From positions 310,001 to 374,000 of the forward strand of contig NZ_BBNM01000001.1 of NCBI RefSeq assembly GCF_000760595.1: a stretch of DNA of 64,000 bases, read 5' to 3'. Below the pieces are notes generated by a model. It was not told where the DNA came from. It made no database searches and was given only the letters and a program-made list of their open reading frames with translations. This document shows, piece by piece, positions 1 to 8,715 of this stretch. Within the stretch, counting starts at the first letter, position 1, and each line of letters opens with the position of its first letter. Both the position numbers and the translations under genes were made by a program. The stretch comes from Acinetobacter soli (GTDB taxonomy: Bacteria > Pseudomonadota > Gammaproteobacteria > Pseudomonadales > Moraxellaceae).

Positions 1-674
1 TTCTTAAATCTTTGCAACTCAGTTTTACGACTGCCATGATTGCCGCGCTCATTAATGTAGTGTTTGGCTTGCTTCTGGCATGGTGCTTGGTGCGCTATAG
101 CTTTCCGGGTAAACGTATTGTCGATGCGTTGGTGGATTTACCATTTGCCTTACCTACTGCGGTTGCAGGTATTGCCCTCACCTCGCTATACGCTTCGACT
201 GGCTGGGTGGGTCAGTATCTTGAGCCGCTTGGTATTAAGGTTGCATATACACCGATTGGCATTACCCTCGCTTTGGTGTTCATTGGATTACCTTTTGTAG
301 TACGTACTGTGCAGCCGGTTTTAAGCGATATCGAAACCGAACTTGAGGAAGCTGCATCGGCTCTGGGTGCCAACCGTTTTCAAATTATCACCAAAATTAT
401 TTTGCCCATTTTATTTCCAGCCTTACTCACCGGTTTTGCCTTAGCGTTTGCACGTGGCGTGGGTGAATATGGTTCAGTAATTTTTATTGCTGGCAATCAA
501 CCTTTTAAAACAGAAATCGCACCACTAATGATTATCTCTAGACTCGAAGAATATGACTATGAGGCTGCAACCACAATTGCGGTCGTGATGCTGGTGATTT
601 CCTTTGTAATCTTGTTTGCGATCAATCTTTTACAAGCATGGGCGAGCCGCCGTACCGGGAGAACAGTGAAATGA
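1..674 (+). CDS. cysT: Sulfate/thiosulfate ABC transporter permease CysT (5' truncated by window edge)
   Basis: Inner-membrane permease subunit of the sulfate/thiosulfate importer. The reading frame is open to the left edge of the window, and the visible 220-odd residues are shorter than the usual ~275, so the start lies outside. The protein is a run of hydrophobic membrane segments. It contains the ABC-permease EAA loop ([12 protein letters not shown], then a Lys-Ile-Pro stretch) that docks on the ATPase. It is followed by cysW with an ATGA overlap and then cysA, which is the standard cysTWA order. An in-frame TTG at 12 exists but is probably internal. The family is clear; thiosulfate versus sulfate preference cannot be read from sequence. 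Confidence 0.93.
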   Translation, partial: LKSLQLSFTTAMIAALINVVFGLLLAWCLVRYSFPGKRIVDALVDLPFALPTAVAGIALTSLYASTGWVGQYLEPLGIKVAYTPIGITLALVFIGLPFVVRTVQPVLSDIETELEEAASALGANRFQIITKIILPILFPALLTGFALAFARGVGEYGSVIFIAGNQPFKTEIAPLMIISRLEEYDYEAATTIAVVMLVISFVILFAINLLQAWASRRTGRTVK

Positions 675-1561
675 GCTTAGTCACCGATAGTCATTTACTG
701 GCAGAAAAGCTTCAAAGCCGTGATGCCACACGCGAGCCCAAGTGGGTTCGTTATACGCTGCTGAGTATTGCGTTACTGTTCTTTTTAAGCTGCCTGATTC
801 TGCCCCTTATTTTGGTCTTTGTAGAAGCATTTCGACAAGGTGTCGAGGTATATATCAATGCACTGATTAATCCAGACACTTTTTCGGCAGTCAAGCTAAC
901 CTTGCTTACGGCAGCAATTGCGGTACCACTCAATGTCATCTTTGGTGTGGCAGCAGCATGGGCCGTGGCAAAATTTCAATTTGCCGGAAAATCGATACTC
1001 ACGACCTTAATCGATTTACCGTTTTCAGTTTCACCTGTAATTGCAGGTTTGATGCTGGTCTTGATCTTTGGTATGCAAGGCTGGTTCGGGCCATGGTTTA
1101 TGGATCATGACATCAAGGTATTGTATGCCGTACCTGCGATTGTATTGGCTACTGTTTTTATTACCGTACCTTTTGTGGCACGTGAGCTGATTCCTTTAAT
1201 GGAAGCGCAAGGCACTGAAGAAGAAGAAGCGGCGATGGTTTTGGGTGCATCGGGCTGGCAGACCTTTTGGAAAGTGACCTTACCCAACATCAAATGGGGC
1301 TTAATTTACGGTGTGATCTTGTGTAATGCACGCGCGATGGGTGAGTTTGGTGCAGTTTCTGTGGTTTCAGGACATATCCGCGGTGAAACCAATACTTTGC
1401 CACTGCATGTCGAGATTTTATACAACGAATACACCTTTAGTGCCGCTTTTGCCGTGTCTTCACTGTTGGCGCTACTGGCGATTGTGACCCTGATTTTAAA
1501 AACATGGGTGGAAGTGCGTCAGGAAAAACAAAACAAACAACATGATTCAACTTCATCTTGA
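671..1561 (+). CDS. cysW: Sulfate/thiosulfate ABC transporter permease CysW
   Basis: Second permease of the sulfate importer, about 296 aa, the normal family length. I chose the ATG at 671 because it overlaps the cysT stop (ATGA), a classic translational-coupling junction; an upstream alternative start at 638 would add 11 residues inside cysT. The N-terminus is polar and is followed by about six hydrophobic segments. The EAA-loop motif ([12 protein letters not shown]) lies near the middle, and the conserved [14 protein letters not shown] segment typical of CysW follows it. CysA starts 10 nt downstream, so all three subunits are probably on one transcript. Confidence 0.95.
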   Translation: MSLVTDSHLLAEKLQSRDATREPKWVRYTLLSIALLFFLSCLILPLILVFVEAFRQGVEVYINALINPDTFSAVKLTLLTAAIAVPLNVIFGVAAAWAVAKFQFAGKSILTTLIDLPFSVSPVIAGLMLVLIFGMQGWFGPWFMDHDIKVLYAVPAIVLATVFITVPFVARELIPLMEAQGTEEEEAAMVLGASGWQTFWKVTLPNIKWGLIYGVILCNARAMGEFGAVSVVSGHIRGETNTLPLHVEILYNEYTFSAAFAVSSLLALLAIVTLILKTWVEVRQEKQNKQHDSTSS

Positions 1562-1571
1562 GGAATGACAA

Positions 1572-2633
1572 ATGAGTATTCAAGTTAAAAATATTGAAAA
1601 ACATTTTGGTGCATTCCATGCATTAAAAAATATTTCATTAGACTTTCCAGAAGGTGAACTGGTGGCATTGTTAGGACCATCAGGCTGCGGAAAAACAACG
1701 CTTTTACGTATTATTGCCGGACTAGAATCGGCAGATGGCGGGCAAGTGTTGCTTGAAGGCACCGATGCCACCGATATTCATGTGCGTGAGCGTCAAGTGG
1801 GATTCGTATTTCAACATTATGCGCTGTTTCGCCACATGTCCGTATTTGACAATATTGCCTTCGGTTTACGTGTACGCTCACGGCGGACGCGCCCATCGGA
1901 AGCAGAGATTAAAAAGCGCGTAACACGTTTGCTGGATCTGGTTCAACTCGGTTTTTTAGCCGATCGCTACCCTTCTCAACTTTCGGGTGGTCAGCGCCAG
2001 CGTATTGCATTGGCCCGTGCACTGGCAGTGGAACCGCGCGTGCTACTGCTTGACGAACCATTTGGTGCGCTGGATGCCAAAGTGCGTAAGGAATTGCGAC
2101 GCTGGTTACGGACACTGCATGACGAGCTACATATTACCTCGATTTTTGTGACACACGATCAAGAAGAGGCGCTTGAAGTTGCCGATCAGATTATTGTGAT
2201 GAATAAAGGGAATGTCGAGCAAATCGGTTCACCACGTGAAGTATACGAAAAGCCAGCGACCCCGTTTGTTTTCGACTTTTTAGGACAAGCCAATCGCTTT
2301 GATGGACATTATTATGAAAACATAATTCAATTGGGCGATGACAAAATTATTTTACCGAATGCCTCGCAAACACCTCATGGTAAAGTGATAGCATTTGCTC
2401 GACCAAATGAACTACATATTCATGCACAACCAACAGATAACACCATTCAAGCTACCTTTTTAAGAGAAGTCTGGATTGCTGGAAAAGTCGTTGCTGAATT
2501 ACAAGATCGTAATGGCAGACTGATCGAAATTGCCCTGACACCCGATGAAGCACGCCTTCATCAATTTAGACCGAACCAAACGGTTTGGATCAGTGTGTCT
2601 CAGCTTCATCTTTTTGAAGAACGGGTTGCTTAG
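1572..2633 (+). CDS. cysA: Sulfate/thiosulfate ABC transporter ATP-binding protein CysA
   Basis: ATPase that powers the CysT/CysW importer; 353 aa. Walker A is GPSGCGKTT near residue 35, the ABC signature is LSGGQRQR near 136, Walker B is [12 protein letters not shown] near 156, and the switch His sits in [10 protein letters not shown]. The C-terminal ~110 residues form the TOBE-like regulatory domain seen in CysA/PotA-type ATPases. It is the third gene of the cysTWA operon and is followed by a G-rich hairpin, then by a CysB-type regulator. The family assignment is firm; the substrate comes from the neighbouring permeases. Confidence 0.95.
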   Translation: MSIQVKNIEKHFGAFHALKNISLDFPEGELVALLGPSGCGKTTLLRIIAGLESADGGQVLLEGTDATDIHVRERQVGFVFQHYALFRHMSVFDNIAFGLRVRSRRTRPSEAEIKKRVTRLLDLVQLGFLADRYPSQLSGGQRQRIALARALAVEPRVLLLDEPFGALDAKVRKELRRWLRTLHDELHITSIFVTHDQEEALEVADQIIVMNKGNVEQIGSPREVYEKPATPFVFDFLGQANRFDGHYYENIIQLGDDKIILPNASQTPHGKVIAFARPNELHIHAQPTDNTIQATFLREVWIAGKVVAELQDRNGRLIEIALTPDEARLHQFRPNQTVWISVSQLHLFEERVA

Positions 2634-2641
2634 AATTAAAA

Positions 2642-2662
2642 AATGGGGGCAAGTCCCCCATT
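2642..2662 (+). terminator. Hairpin between cysA and the CysB-type regulator
   Basis: An 8-bp perfect stem, AATGGGGG/CCCCCATT, with a 5-nt loop just after the cysA stop. No uridine run follows, so it may be a weak terminator or an mRNA-stabilising element that lowers read-through into the regulator rather than a full stop. Confidence 0.5.
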
Positions 2663-2685
2663 CTCGTTGAGAGGATCAAGAGAAC

Positions 2686-3609
2686 ATGAATTTTCAACAA
2701 TTACGCATTATTCGGGAAACCGTGCGTCAGAATTTTAATCTGACCGAAGCTTCTGCTGCACTTTACACTTCACAATCAGGTGTCAGTAAGCATATTAAAG
2801 ATTTAGAAGATGAGTTGGGTGTACAACTTTTTGTTCGCAAAGGAAAACGATTGTTAGGTTTGACAGAACCCGGCCAATCCTTGCTTGGCATTGTTGAACG
2901 TATGTTGGTCGATGCAGAAAATATTAAACGTCTGGCCGATGACTTTAACAAAGTTGATGAAGGCACCTTGACTATTGCCACCACGCACACACAAGCTCGT
3001 TATGTGCTGCCTCCGATTGTCAATCAATTTAAGAAACTGTTTCCAAAGGTACATTTAATCTTGCAACAGGCCAGCCCAACCGAAATCTCAGAAATGTTGT
3101 TGCTTGGTGAAGCGGACATCGGTATTGCCACCGAATCTTTGACCACCGAAGATAATCTGGCCAGCGTCCCTTACTATCAATGGGAACACAGCATTATCAC
3201 GCCGCAAAATCATCCGCTTACCAAAGAAACCGACATTACACTTGAGAAGCTCGCAAATTTTCCAATCATCACCTATCACGGCGGCTTTACTGGGCGTTCA
3301 AAAATCGACAAAGCCTTTGAAGATGCCGGCATTGATGTCGATATCGTCATGTCTGCACTCGACGCCGATGTCATTAAAACCTATGTAGAACTCGGAATGG
3401 GTGTGGGAATTGTGAATGACGTGGCCTACGATAAAGAACGAGATTATCGCTTGAGCCAACTCAAAACCGGAATTTTTGGCTTAAATACAACATGGATCGC
3501 GGTTCGTAAAGGACACTTACTTCGTGGTTACGGCTACGAGTTTATTTCTTTATGCTCACCAGAAGCGGACATTAAGCAGCTTAAAAAAGTGGCTTACCCA
3601 GACGAGTGA
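2686..3609 (+). CDS. cysB: CysB-family LysR-type transcriptional regulator
   Basis: LysR-type activator of sulfur-assimilation genes, 307 aa. Residues 1-60 form the winged HTH (LTEASAALYTSQSGVSKHI). The rest is the periplasmic-binding-protein-like effector domain. The segment TTHTQARY at residues 99-106 matches the CysB effector-binding Thr residues (Thr100 and Thr102), and a second conserved patch is TYHGGFTGRS. In the known family the inducer is O-acetylserine or N-acetylserine, with sulfate or thiosulfate as anti-inducers. Its place directly downstream of cysTWA supports a role in sulfate uptake control. It could be the paralogue Cbl rather than CysB; sequence alone does not separate them. 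Confidence 0.85.
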   Translation: MNFQQLRIIRETVRQNFNLTEASAALYTSQSGVSKHIKDLEDELGVQLFVRKGKRLLGLTEPGQSLLGIVERMLVDAENIKRLADDFNKVDEGTLTIATTHTQARYVLPPIVNQFKKLFPKVHLILQQASPTEISEMLLLGEADIGIATESLTTEDNLASVPYYQWEHSIITPQNHPLTKETDITLEKLANFPIITYHGGFTGRSKIDKAFEDAGIDVDIVMSALDADVIKTYVELGMGVGIVNDVAYDKERDYRLSQLKTGIFGLNTTWIAVRKGHLLRGYGYEFISLCSPEADIKQLKKVAYPDE

Positions 3610-3628
3610 AATCAAATTTATAAAACAT

Positions 3629-3656
3629 AAAAAAACGGGATTTCTCCCGTTTTTTT
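3629..3656. terminator. Bidirectional terminator between cysB-type gene and carO
   Basis: Convergent genes meet here. The stem AAAACGGGA/TCCCGTTTT with a TTTC loop is flanked by A and T runs, so it reads as an intrinsic terminator from either strand. Confidence 0.85.
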
Positions 3657-3668
3657 ATATTCAAACGA

Positions 3669-4412
3669 TTACCAGTTGTAGCTTACGCCCACTTTACCAA
3701 CAGGTAACCATTTGTATTTGTCATCATCAGCAATTTTACGTGCCTCTGCATTCACAGCATCTTCTAAGCTCTGACTACCTTGAGTAGTAGCAGTACCGGT
3801 AGAAACTAATTTAACTGTTGGGTTGCCTGTGTAATAAGCACCAACTTCGCCGAACACACTCCAGTTTTTAGTAATTTTTGGAGCGAAACCAAAACCTAAA
3901 TATGGTGCGATGTCATTCTTGTATTCCATCTGACCATTAATTCGAACACCATTTTGACCGGCTAAAAAGTCCTGATTATTAACACGGAATGAACGAGTGG
4001 CATCAACATTACGTGTAATATCGTATTGATTGTCTAGGTACGCTGCACCAGCGGCAACATATAAACCTTGTGCCCAACGGTTTTGACTTGCACCCCAAGG
4101 ACGAATTTCTGCGTTTAAATACGCAGTTTTATTATCCATATCAAGATCGTAAGTAGAACCATTAACTTTCACATCATCAGACCATGAAATATCGCCACCA
4201 TTGTAACCAAGTGCTAGACCTACATACGGGTTTGCTTGCCAAAGCAAAGCACCACCGTAACCTGTTGTGCCTACTTCAGCACGAACACCTACAGGAATGA
4301 GCTGCTGCGCGTCAAATGCATAGCGGTCATGTACCACAGCATCATCAGCTGATGCAACGCCTGCTACAGCGCTAAGTGCACCTGCTAATGCGAATACTTT
4401 TAATACTTTCAT
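3669..4412 (-). CDS. carO: CarO-type outer-membrane channel protein
   Basis: Outer-membrane beta-barrel of the CarO family, 247 aa, matching the family's usual size. I chose the ATG at 4412 because a GAGGAG ribosome site sits just upstream and the N-terminus is a clean signal peptide ending ...GVASA before DDAVVHD; an upstream start at 4541 would bury the signal. Strands alternate with aromatic girdles (GALLWQANPYVGLALGYNGGD, NAEIRPWGASQN), and the chain ends in aromatic YNW as barrel proteins do. In A. baumannii, loss of CarO is associated with carbapenem resistance and the channel is linked to uptake of basic amino acids. Variable loops (about residues 115-145 and 195-225) distinguish alleles. 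The gene is intact here. Confidence 0.9.
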   Translation of the reverse strand: MKVLKVFALAGALSAVAGVASADDAVVHDRYAFDAQQLIPVGVRAEVGTTGYGGALLWQANPYVGLALGYNGGDISWSDDVKVNGSTYDLDMDNKTAYLNAEIRPWGASQNRWAQGLYVAAGAAYLDNQYDITRNVDATRSFRVNNQDFLAGQNGVRINGQMEYKNDIAPYLGFGFAPKITKNWSVFGEVGAYYTGNPTVKLVSTGTATTQGSQSLEDAVNAEARKIADDDKYKWLPVGKVGVSYNW

Positions 4413-4499
4413 TTTCGTCTCCTCAAAAAGAGTAAAGGCTTGTTCTAATAAATCTGATTTCTTTTGGTAAGCCCATAGTAGATGAAATTGTGATTTGTT

Positions 4500-4529
4500 T
4501 TTATACAAAATTTGCTTATTTTCTGTTAA
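4500..4529 (-). promoter_or_regulatory. Candidate sigma70 promoter of carO
   Basis: On the minus strand a -35 TTAACA (5/6) and a -10 TATAAA (5/6) are separated by 18 nt. The implied transcript start leaves a leader of roughly 80 nt before the carO ATG. It lies in the ~300-nt divergent gap shared with dapD. For dapD only a TAGAAT-like -10 at 4681-4686 is visible, without a good -35. Confidence 0.55.
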
Positions 4530-4714
4530 TTTTTGATACAAGTTGGTCTTTTAGCTTGTTTTTTAATCAATTTTTATTGAATTTAAATATAATTATTGCT
4601 GCAAAAACGCAATGTCTAAATTTTGATTGTTTTTTAATCACGGCAATCATTCAACCCAAGATTCTTTGGCCGTTTTCGTGTAGAATCTTTAAAATTTTTT
4701 TTGGAAGGACGTCC

Positions 4715-5536
4715 ATGTCTGAGCTTTCAACGATCATTGAGCAAGCGTTTGAAAATCGTGCCAACTTTACCGCCGCTGATTGCCCTACAGAAATTCGTGA
4801 AGCAGTTGAACACGTTATTGCTGGTTTAGACAACGGCACTTTACGTGTTGCTGAAAAAATTGATGGTGAATGGATTGTTCACCAGTGGGTTAAAAAAGCG
4901 GTTTTATTATCGTTCAAACTTAACGACAACAAACCTGTTGAATCTGGCGATTTAGCGTTTTACGATAAAGTAGACACTAAATTTGCAGGCTGGACTGAAG
5001 CGCAGTTTAAAGAAGCTGGTGTTCGTGTTGTTCCTCCTGCTGTTGCACGCCGTGGTAGCTTCCAAGCAAAAAATGTTGTGTTGATGCCATCTTATGTCAA
5101 CATTGGTGCTTATGTTGATGAAAACACCATGGTTGATACTTGGGCCACTGTAGGTTCATGTGCTCAGATCGGTAAAAATGTTCACTTGTCTGGCGGTGTA
5201 GGTATTGGTGGTGTACTTGAACCACTTCAAGCCAATCCAACAATTATTGAAGATAACTGCTTTATTGGCGCGCGTTCTGAAATTGTTGAAGGTGTAATCG
5301 TAGAAGAAGGTTCTGTCATTTCAATGGGCGTATATATTGGTCAGTCGACTCGTATTTACGACCGTGAAACTGGTGAAATTCATTACGGCCGTGTACCTGC
5401 AGGTTCAGTAGTTGTACCGGGCAGCTTACCGTCTAAAGACGGCAAGTACAGTCTGTATGCTGCAATTATTGTGAAAAAAGTAGATGCGCAAACACGCTCG
5501 AAAACCAGTTTGAACGATTTGCTTCGCGCTGAGTAA
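4715..5536 (+). CDS. dapD: Tetrahydrodipicolinate N-succinyltransferase DapD
   Basis: Transfers succinyl from succinyl-CoA to tetrahydrodipicolinate in the lysine/diaminopimelate pathway; cytoplasmic. The ATG at 4715 follows a GGAAGGA ribosome site and gives 273 aa, essentially the E. coli length. The middle and C-terminal half is a left-handed parallel beta-helix built from hexapeptide repeats ([41 protein letters not shown]), and the N-terminal third is the helical substrate-binding domain. It is divergent from carO. DapF from the same pathway lies near the right edge of the window. A longer reading frame upstream to 4490 is low-complexity intergenic sequence and was discarded. Confidence 0.96.
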   Translation: MSELSTIIEQAFENRANFTAADCPTEIREAVEHVIAGLDNGTLRVAEKIDGEWIVHQWVKKAVLLSFKLNDNKPVESGDLAFYDKVDTKFAGWTEAQFKEAGVRVVPPAVARRGSFQAKNVVLMPSYVNIGAYVDENTMVDTWATVGSCAQIGKNVHLSGGVGIGGVLEPLQANPTIIEDNCFIGARSEIVEGVIVEEGSVISMGVYIGQSTRIYDRETGEIHYGRVPAGSVVVPGSLPSKDGKYSLYAAIIVKKVDAQTRSKTSLNDLLRAE

Positions 5537-5589
5537 TTCTCACAGATTAGCGAAATATTGATGCTCTTCGGAGCCTGATTCGCTTCTCG

Positions 5590-5629
5590 TCTCTACGGTC
5601 AAGCCTGATCGTAGAGATTTTTGTTTTTC
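5590..5629 (+). terminator. Terminator after dapD
   Basis: Stem TCTCTACG/CGTAGAGA, extended by TCA/TGA past one mismatch, is followed by a T-rich tail (ATTTTTGTTTTT). It lies between dapD and queE and should separate the two transcripts. Confidence 0.75.
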
Positions 5630-5648
5630 AACTCTTGGTAATGCTGTA

Positions 5649-6359
5649 ATGACTTCTTTACGTTCTACGACAATTCCAGTGACGGACCCGGCTGCGGGAC
5701 TACGCATAACGGAAATTTTCTACTCTTTACAAGGGGAAGCCAATACTGCGGGTTTACCAACAGTTTTTATCCGCTTAACGGGTTGCCCTTTACGCTGCAC
5801 ATATTGTGATACCACTTATTCATTTGAAGGTGGGCAACGACTTTCAATTGATGAAATCATAGAAACTGCACGTGCCTACAAAACGCCTTATATTTGTGTG
5901 ACAGGTGGCGAGCCATTAGCTCAGCCCAATTGTCAGGTATTATTAACGCGTCTGTGTGATTTAGGTTTTGACGTTTCACTGGAAACCAGTGGTGCACTCG
6001 ATGTTTCAATGGTCGATGCTCGGGTATCAAAAGTGCTTGATCTCAAGACGCCAACCTCTGGTGAAGAGAAGCGTAACCTGATGAGCAATCTTGATCATTT
6101 GACTCCTCACGATCAGATCAAATTTGTGATTTGTAAGCGTGAAGATTATGAATGGTCCAAACTCCAGGTTGAACAATTTCAACTTGAGAAAAAAGTGAGT
6201 ACCGTATGGTTCTCGCCTGCTTTTGCCGTTGAGAAAAATGCAGCGAAACTGCCTCAACTGGCTCGTGATTTAGCAGAGTGGATTCTAAACGACCATCTCC
6301 CCGTGCGGTTTCAGTTACAGCTCCATAAAATTTTATGGAACGATGAAACGGGTCGTTAA
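5649..6359 (+). CDS. queE: 7-carboxy-7-deazaguanine synthase QueE
   Basis: Radical-SAM enzyme that ring-contracts carboxytetrahydropterin to 7-carboxy-7-deazaguanine on the route to queuosine. The iron-sulfur motif CxxxCxxC is visible as Cys46, Cys50 and Cys53 (CPLRCTYCDT), and the glycine-rich SAM motif is VTGGEPL. Length 236 aa fits the family. QueC, which acts next in the pathway, starts 24 nt downstream, so the pair is likely co-transcribed. No preQ1 riboswitch was evident upstream; the leader is taken up by the dapD terminator. Confidence 0.93.
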   Translation: MTSLRSTTIPVTDPAAGLRITEIFYSLQGEANTAGLPTVFIRLTGCPLRCTYCDTTYSFEGGQRLSIDEIIETARAYKTPYICVTGGEPLAQPNCQVLLTRLCDLGFDVSLETSGALDVSMVDARVSKVLDLKTPTSGEEKRNLMSNLDHLTPHDQIKFVICKREDYEWSKLQVEQFQLEKKVSTVWFSPAFAVEKNAAKLPQLARDLAEWILNDHLPVRFQLQLHKILWNDETGR

Positions 6360-6383
6360 TTTAATTTGATTGGAGAATGATAT

Positions 6384-7055
6384 ATGCGCCCTCGTGCCAT
6401 TGTTTTATTGTCAGGCGGCTTAGACTCAACAACCTGTTTAGCTTGGGCACAAGCGCGCTATGAATGCATGGCCTTAAGCTTTATGTATGGTCAACGCTCA
6501 TCTACAGAGCTAGATGCAGCCAAAGCACTGACTCAACGCGCTGGCGTTGAACATCGCGTGATCAATATCGATTTAGGTAATTTGGGTGGCTCTGCCCTTA
6601 CCGATCACAACATTGATGTTCCAGAACAACAACAAGATGGTATTCCGGTGACGTATGTACCGGCTCGTAACACAATTTTTCTCTCGTATGCGCTTGCTGC
6701 AGCAGAAGTTTTTGGCGCTGAGGCTATTGTTATTGGCGTAAATGCAGTAGATTATTCTGGATACCCAGATTGTCGCCCAGAATATATCGAAGCGTTTACA
6801 AATATGGCACGCTTGGCAACAAAAGCGGGTGTAGAAGGAAAACCTCTTACATTTGAAACACCTTTGTTACATTTATCCAAAGCGAATATTATACGTCTTG
6901 GTATTGAACATGGCGTAGACTATAGTCAAACAGTTTCTTGCTATCAGGCTGATACGCAAGGCCGTGCTTGTGGTAAATGTGATAGCTGCCGCTTACGTAA
7001 AGAAGGTTTTATTGAAGCTGGCGTCGCAGATCCAACACGCTACATACCGCAATAA
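6384..7055 (+). CDS. queC: 7-cyano-7-deazaguanine (preQ0) synthase QueC
   Basis: ATP-dependent conversion of 7-carboxy-7-deazaguanine to preQ0. The PP-loop ATP-pyrophosphatase motif SGGLDS is at residues 10-15. The zinc site near the C-terminus is Cys186, Cys196, Cys199 and Cys202 (CGKCDSC). Length 223 aa is typical. It forms an operon with queE; a small secreted protein gene starts only 13 nt after its stop and may share the transcript although no link to queuosine is known. Confidence 0.95.
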   Translation: MRPRAIVLLSGGLDSTTCLAWAQARYECMALSFMYGQRSSTELDAAKALTQRAGVEHRVINIDLGNLGGSALTDHNIDVPEQQQDGIPVTYVPARNTIFLSYALAAAEVFGAEAIVIGVNAVDYSGYPDCRPEYIEAFTNMARLATKAGVEGKPLTFETPLLHLSKANIIRLGIEHGVDYSQTVSCYQADTQGRACGKCDSCRLRKEGFIEAGVADPTRYIPQ

Positions 7056-7068
7056 TAAGGTACTATTT

Positions 7069-7479
7069 ATGAAATTTTTGAATACCAAACTTTTACTTTC
7101 TTCTGTAATGGCATCTGCAGCTTTGTTTGCATCTGTAACTCATGCAGACGACAACAAACTTCAGCAAGCCTACAAAAGCACAAACGTAAAAGGTGCTTTG
7201 ATCAATCTGTGTAAAGAAGAAACTGCTAAAGGTAATAAACTGAACAGCGCAGAAGTAAGCAAATATTGTTCATGTGCAGTAGAAGCAGACGGCAGAATGA
7301 CCAATGCACAAAAATGGGAAATTCAAAGCGCGATTAATGCTAAGAAAAGCCCAAGCACATTGGCTTTTGTACAACAGCAAAACAAAAGCCTTCAAACTTG
7401 CTTAGGCCCTCAGTTGACTTCAAAACTTAAAACTTTAAGTGAAGAAGCAATGAAAGCCGCACCAGCAGCGAAAAACTAA
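7069..7479 (+). CDS. Small secreted four-cysteine protein, function unknown
   Basis: A 136-aa protein I do not recognise. The first 26 residues are a signal peptide (Lys-rich start, hydrophobic core, cleavage after THA before DDNK). The mature part is helical, Lys/Ala-rich and has four cysteines (48, 67, 69, 111), including a C-S-C pair, which suggests disulfides in the periplasm. I chose the ATG at 7069 because it begins the signal peptide and follows an AAGG ribosome site; starts upstream lie inside queC. It sits 13 nt after queC and before a strong terminator, so it is probably the last gene of the queE-queC transcript. Confidence 0.75.
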   Translation: MKFLNTKLLLSSVMASAALFASVTHADDNKLQQAYKSTNVKGALINLCKEETAKGNKLNSAEVSKYCSCAVEADGRMTNAQKWEIQSAINAKKSPSTLAFVQQQNKSLQTCLGPQLTSKLKTLSEEAMKAAPAAKN

Positions 7480-7500
7480 GTTCATTTTAAAATGACATTA

Positions 7501-7528
7501 CAAGCCACATTATGTGGCTTGTTTTTTT
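7501..7528 (+). terminator. Intrinsic terminator after the small secreted protein
   Basis: Perfect 9-bp stem CAAGCCACA/TGTGGCTTG with a 3-nt loop followed by seven T. It ends the queE-queC-secreted protein transcript just before the peroxiredoxin ribosome site (GGAGAG). Confidence 0.9.
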
Positions 7529-7540
7529 ATGGAGAGAACA

Positions 7541-8005
7541 ATGAGTAACGTAGAAATTCAATTGCCGGATCAAGTGTTTCCAACTACAACGGGTGAAATT
7601 AATTTATCTGATTTAGATAACGAATGGTTGGTGATCTATTTTTACCCAAAAGACTCCACCCCGGGTTGTACAACACAAGCAGTCGGCTTTTCTTGCTTGA
7701 AAGATCAGTTTGATGCTCTGAATGTTAAAATTGTTGGTGTATCACGCGACTCGGTGAAATCACATCAAAACTTTACAGCAAAGCAAGCACTCACCATCGA
7801 TTTGATCAGCGATAAAGAAGAAGTGTTGTGTAAGCATTTTGACGTAATCAAAGAAAAAAATATGTACGGTAAAATGGTGATGGGGATTGAACGCTCAACC
7901 TTTATTTTTCACGATAAAAAATTAGTCAAAAGCTATCGTAAAGTGAAAGCAGCTGGACATGCAGAACAGGTGCTTGAGGATATTCAGGCGCTTCAAGCCA
8001 ACTAA
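7541..8005 (+). CDS. bcp: Thioredoxin-dependent peroxiredoxin, Bcp/PrxQ type
   Basis: Cytoplasmic thiol peroxidase that reduces hydroperoxides; 154 aa. The peroxidatic cysteine is Cys43 in DSTPGCTTQ. The usual Bcp partner five residues later is replaced by Val, and another cysteine occurs at 52 (GFSC), so either this is a shifted resolving Cys or the enzyme works as a 1-Cys form. I chose the ATG at 7541 after GGAGAG; a start at 7514 would overlap the terminator. It converges on nadM with a strong shared terminator. Confidence 0.88.
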   Translation: MSNVEIQLPDQVFPTTTGEINLSDLDNEWLVIYFYPKDSTPGCTTQAVGFSCLKDQFDALNVKIVGVSRDSVKSHQNFTAKQALTIDLISDKEEVLCKHFDVIKEKNMYGKMVMGIERSTFIFHDKKLVKSYRKVKAAGHAEQVLEDIQALQAN

Positions 8006-8012
8006 TCTAGTC

Positions 8013-8043
8013 CAATAGACTTCGCTTAGAGCGAAGTCTATTG
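8013..8043. terminator. Bidirectional terminator between bcp and nadM
   Basis: A perfect 14-bp inverted repeat (CAATAGACTTCGCT and its complement) with a 3-nt loop between convergent genes. It lacks a long T run, but the stem is unusually strong. Confidence 0.75.
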
Positions 8044-8051
8044 TCAACATA

Positions 8052-8615
8052 TTAAAGATTTGAACTGTCGTGATAAGAAAATTTGTGCTGTAACTCTCGA
8101 TAGGTATCAGTTTTTTGAAAAGCCTTCAAAAATGCAATAGTGCCTTGTGGAAAAGCCGACTCATCAATGCAACCCTCATAGAACGCTTCACGCAGCGGCG
8201 TGGCTGACATAGACTGCTTTAGGCTGTCCAGTTCCACCATGTGCCACTCTGGAAACAACTTTAAGTAGTAGGATGACTCATCCTTAAAATGGCCAATTAA
8301 ACCAATCTTACTTGTGGATGAAGCCAGTGCATAAACACCAGATTTAACTTGCTCAACCCACTTTTTATCGTCATAGACATCAATAATGGGCGCAAACAAA
8401 ATACGTGTTTGCTGTTCGGGTGTAAAATTTGACAAGATCATGTCTTGTCGCTCTGCCGCCAGAAACGGATTTTTAATATTTCGCTCTGCCTGAGCCGACC
8501 CCAAAGCAATAATCACTTGTCGACTCTGCTGTAATGCAATTTGAATCGTTTCAAGATGAGCCAAATGAAAAGGCTGAAAACGCCCAATAAAAACAAGGTA
8601 ATCAAACGTATACAT
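8052..8615 (-). CDS. nadM: Nicotinamide-nucleotide adenylyltransferase, NadM family
   Basis: Joins NMN and ATP to give NAD. The nucleotidyltransferase fold is shown by GRFQPFHLAH at residues 11-20, with the two active-site His at 17 and 20, and by the C-terminal MSATPLR motif. At 187 aa it is the stand-alone adenylyltransferase without the Nudix domain found fused in some cyanobacterial NadM proteins. An NMN-preferring NadM is known from Acinetobacter, which supports the assignment. It is transcribed alone, convergent with bcp. NaMN versus NMN preference cannot be proved from sequence. Confidence 0.85.
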   Translation of the reverse strand: MYTFDYLVFIGRFQPFHLAHLETIQIALQQSRQVIIALGSAQAERNIKNPFLAAERQDMILSNFTPEQQTRILFAPIIDVYDDKKWVEQVKSGVYALASSTSKIGLIGHFKDESSYYLKLFPEWHMVELDSLKQSMSATPLREAFYEGCIDESAFPQGTIAFLKAFQKTDTYRELQHKFSYHDSSNL

Positions 8616-8715
8616 ATATCAACTTAACTTCAATGAACTCATCAGTTGCTTTTTTCAAGCAGTTTTAGGACATAATGAGCCGCATAGCCTTTTATAAATA
8701 ACCAAGGATAGTACG

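Noticed and set aside
5537..5648. preQ1 riboswitch before queE
   Set aside because: The gap is filled by the dapD terminator and I see no aptamer-like motif; queE-queC make preQ0 and need not have one.
8041..8615. nadM as part of a bifunctional Nudix fusion
   Set aside because: The protein stops at 187 aa after the adenylyltransferase domain; no Nudix box is present.
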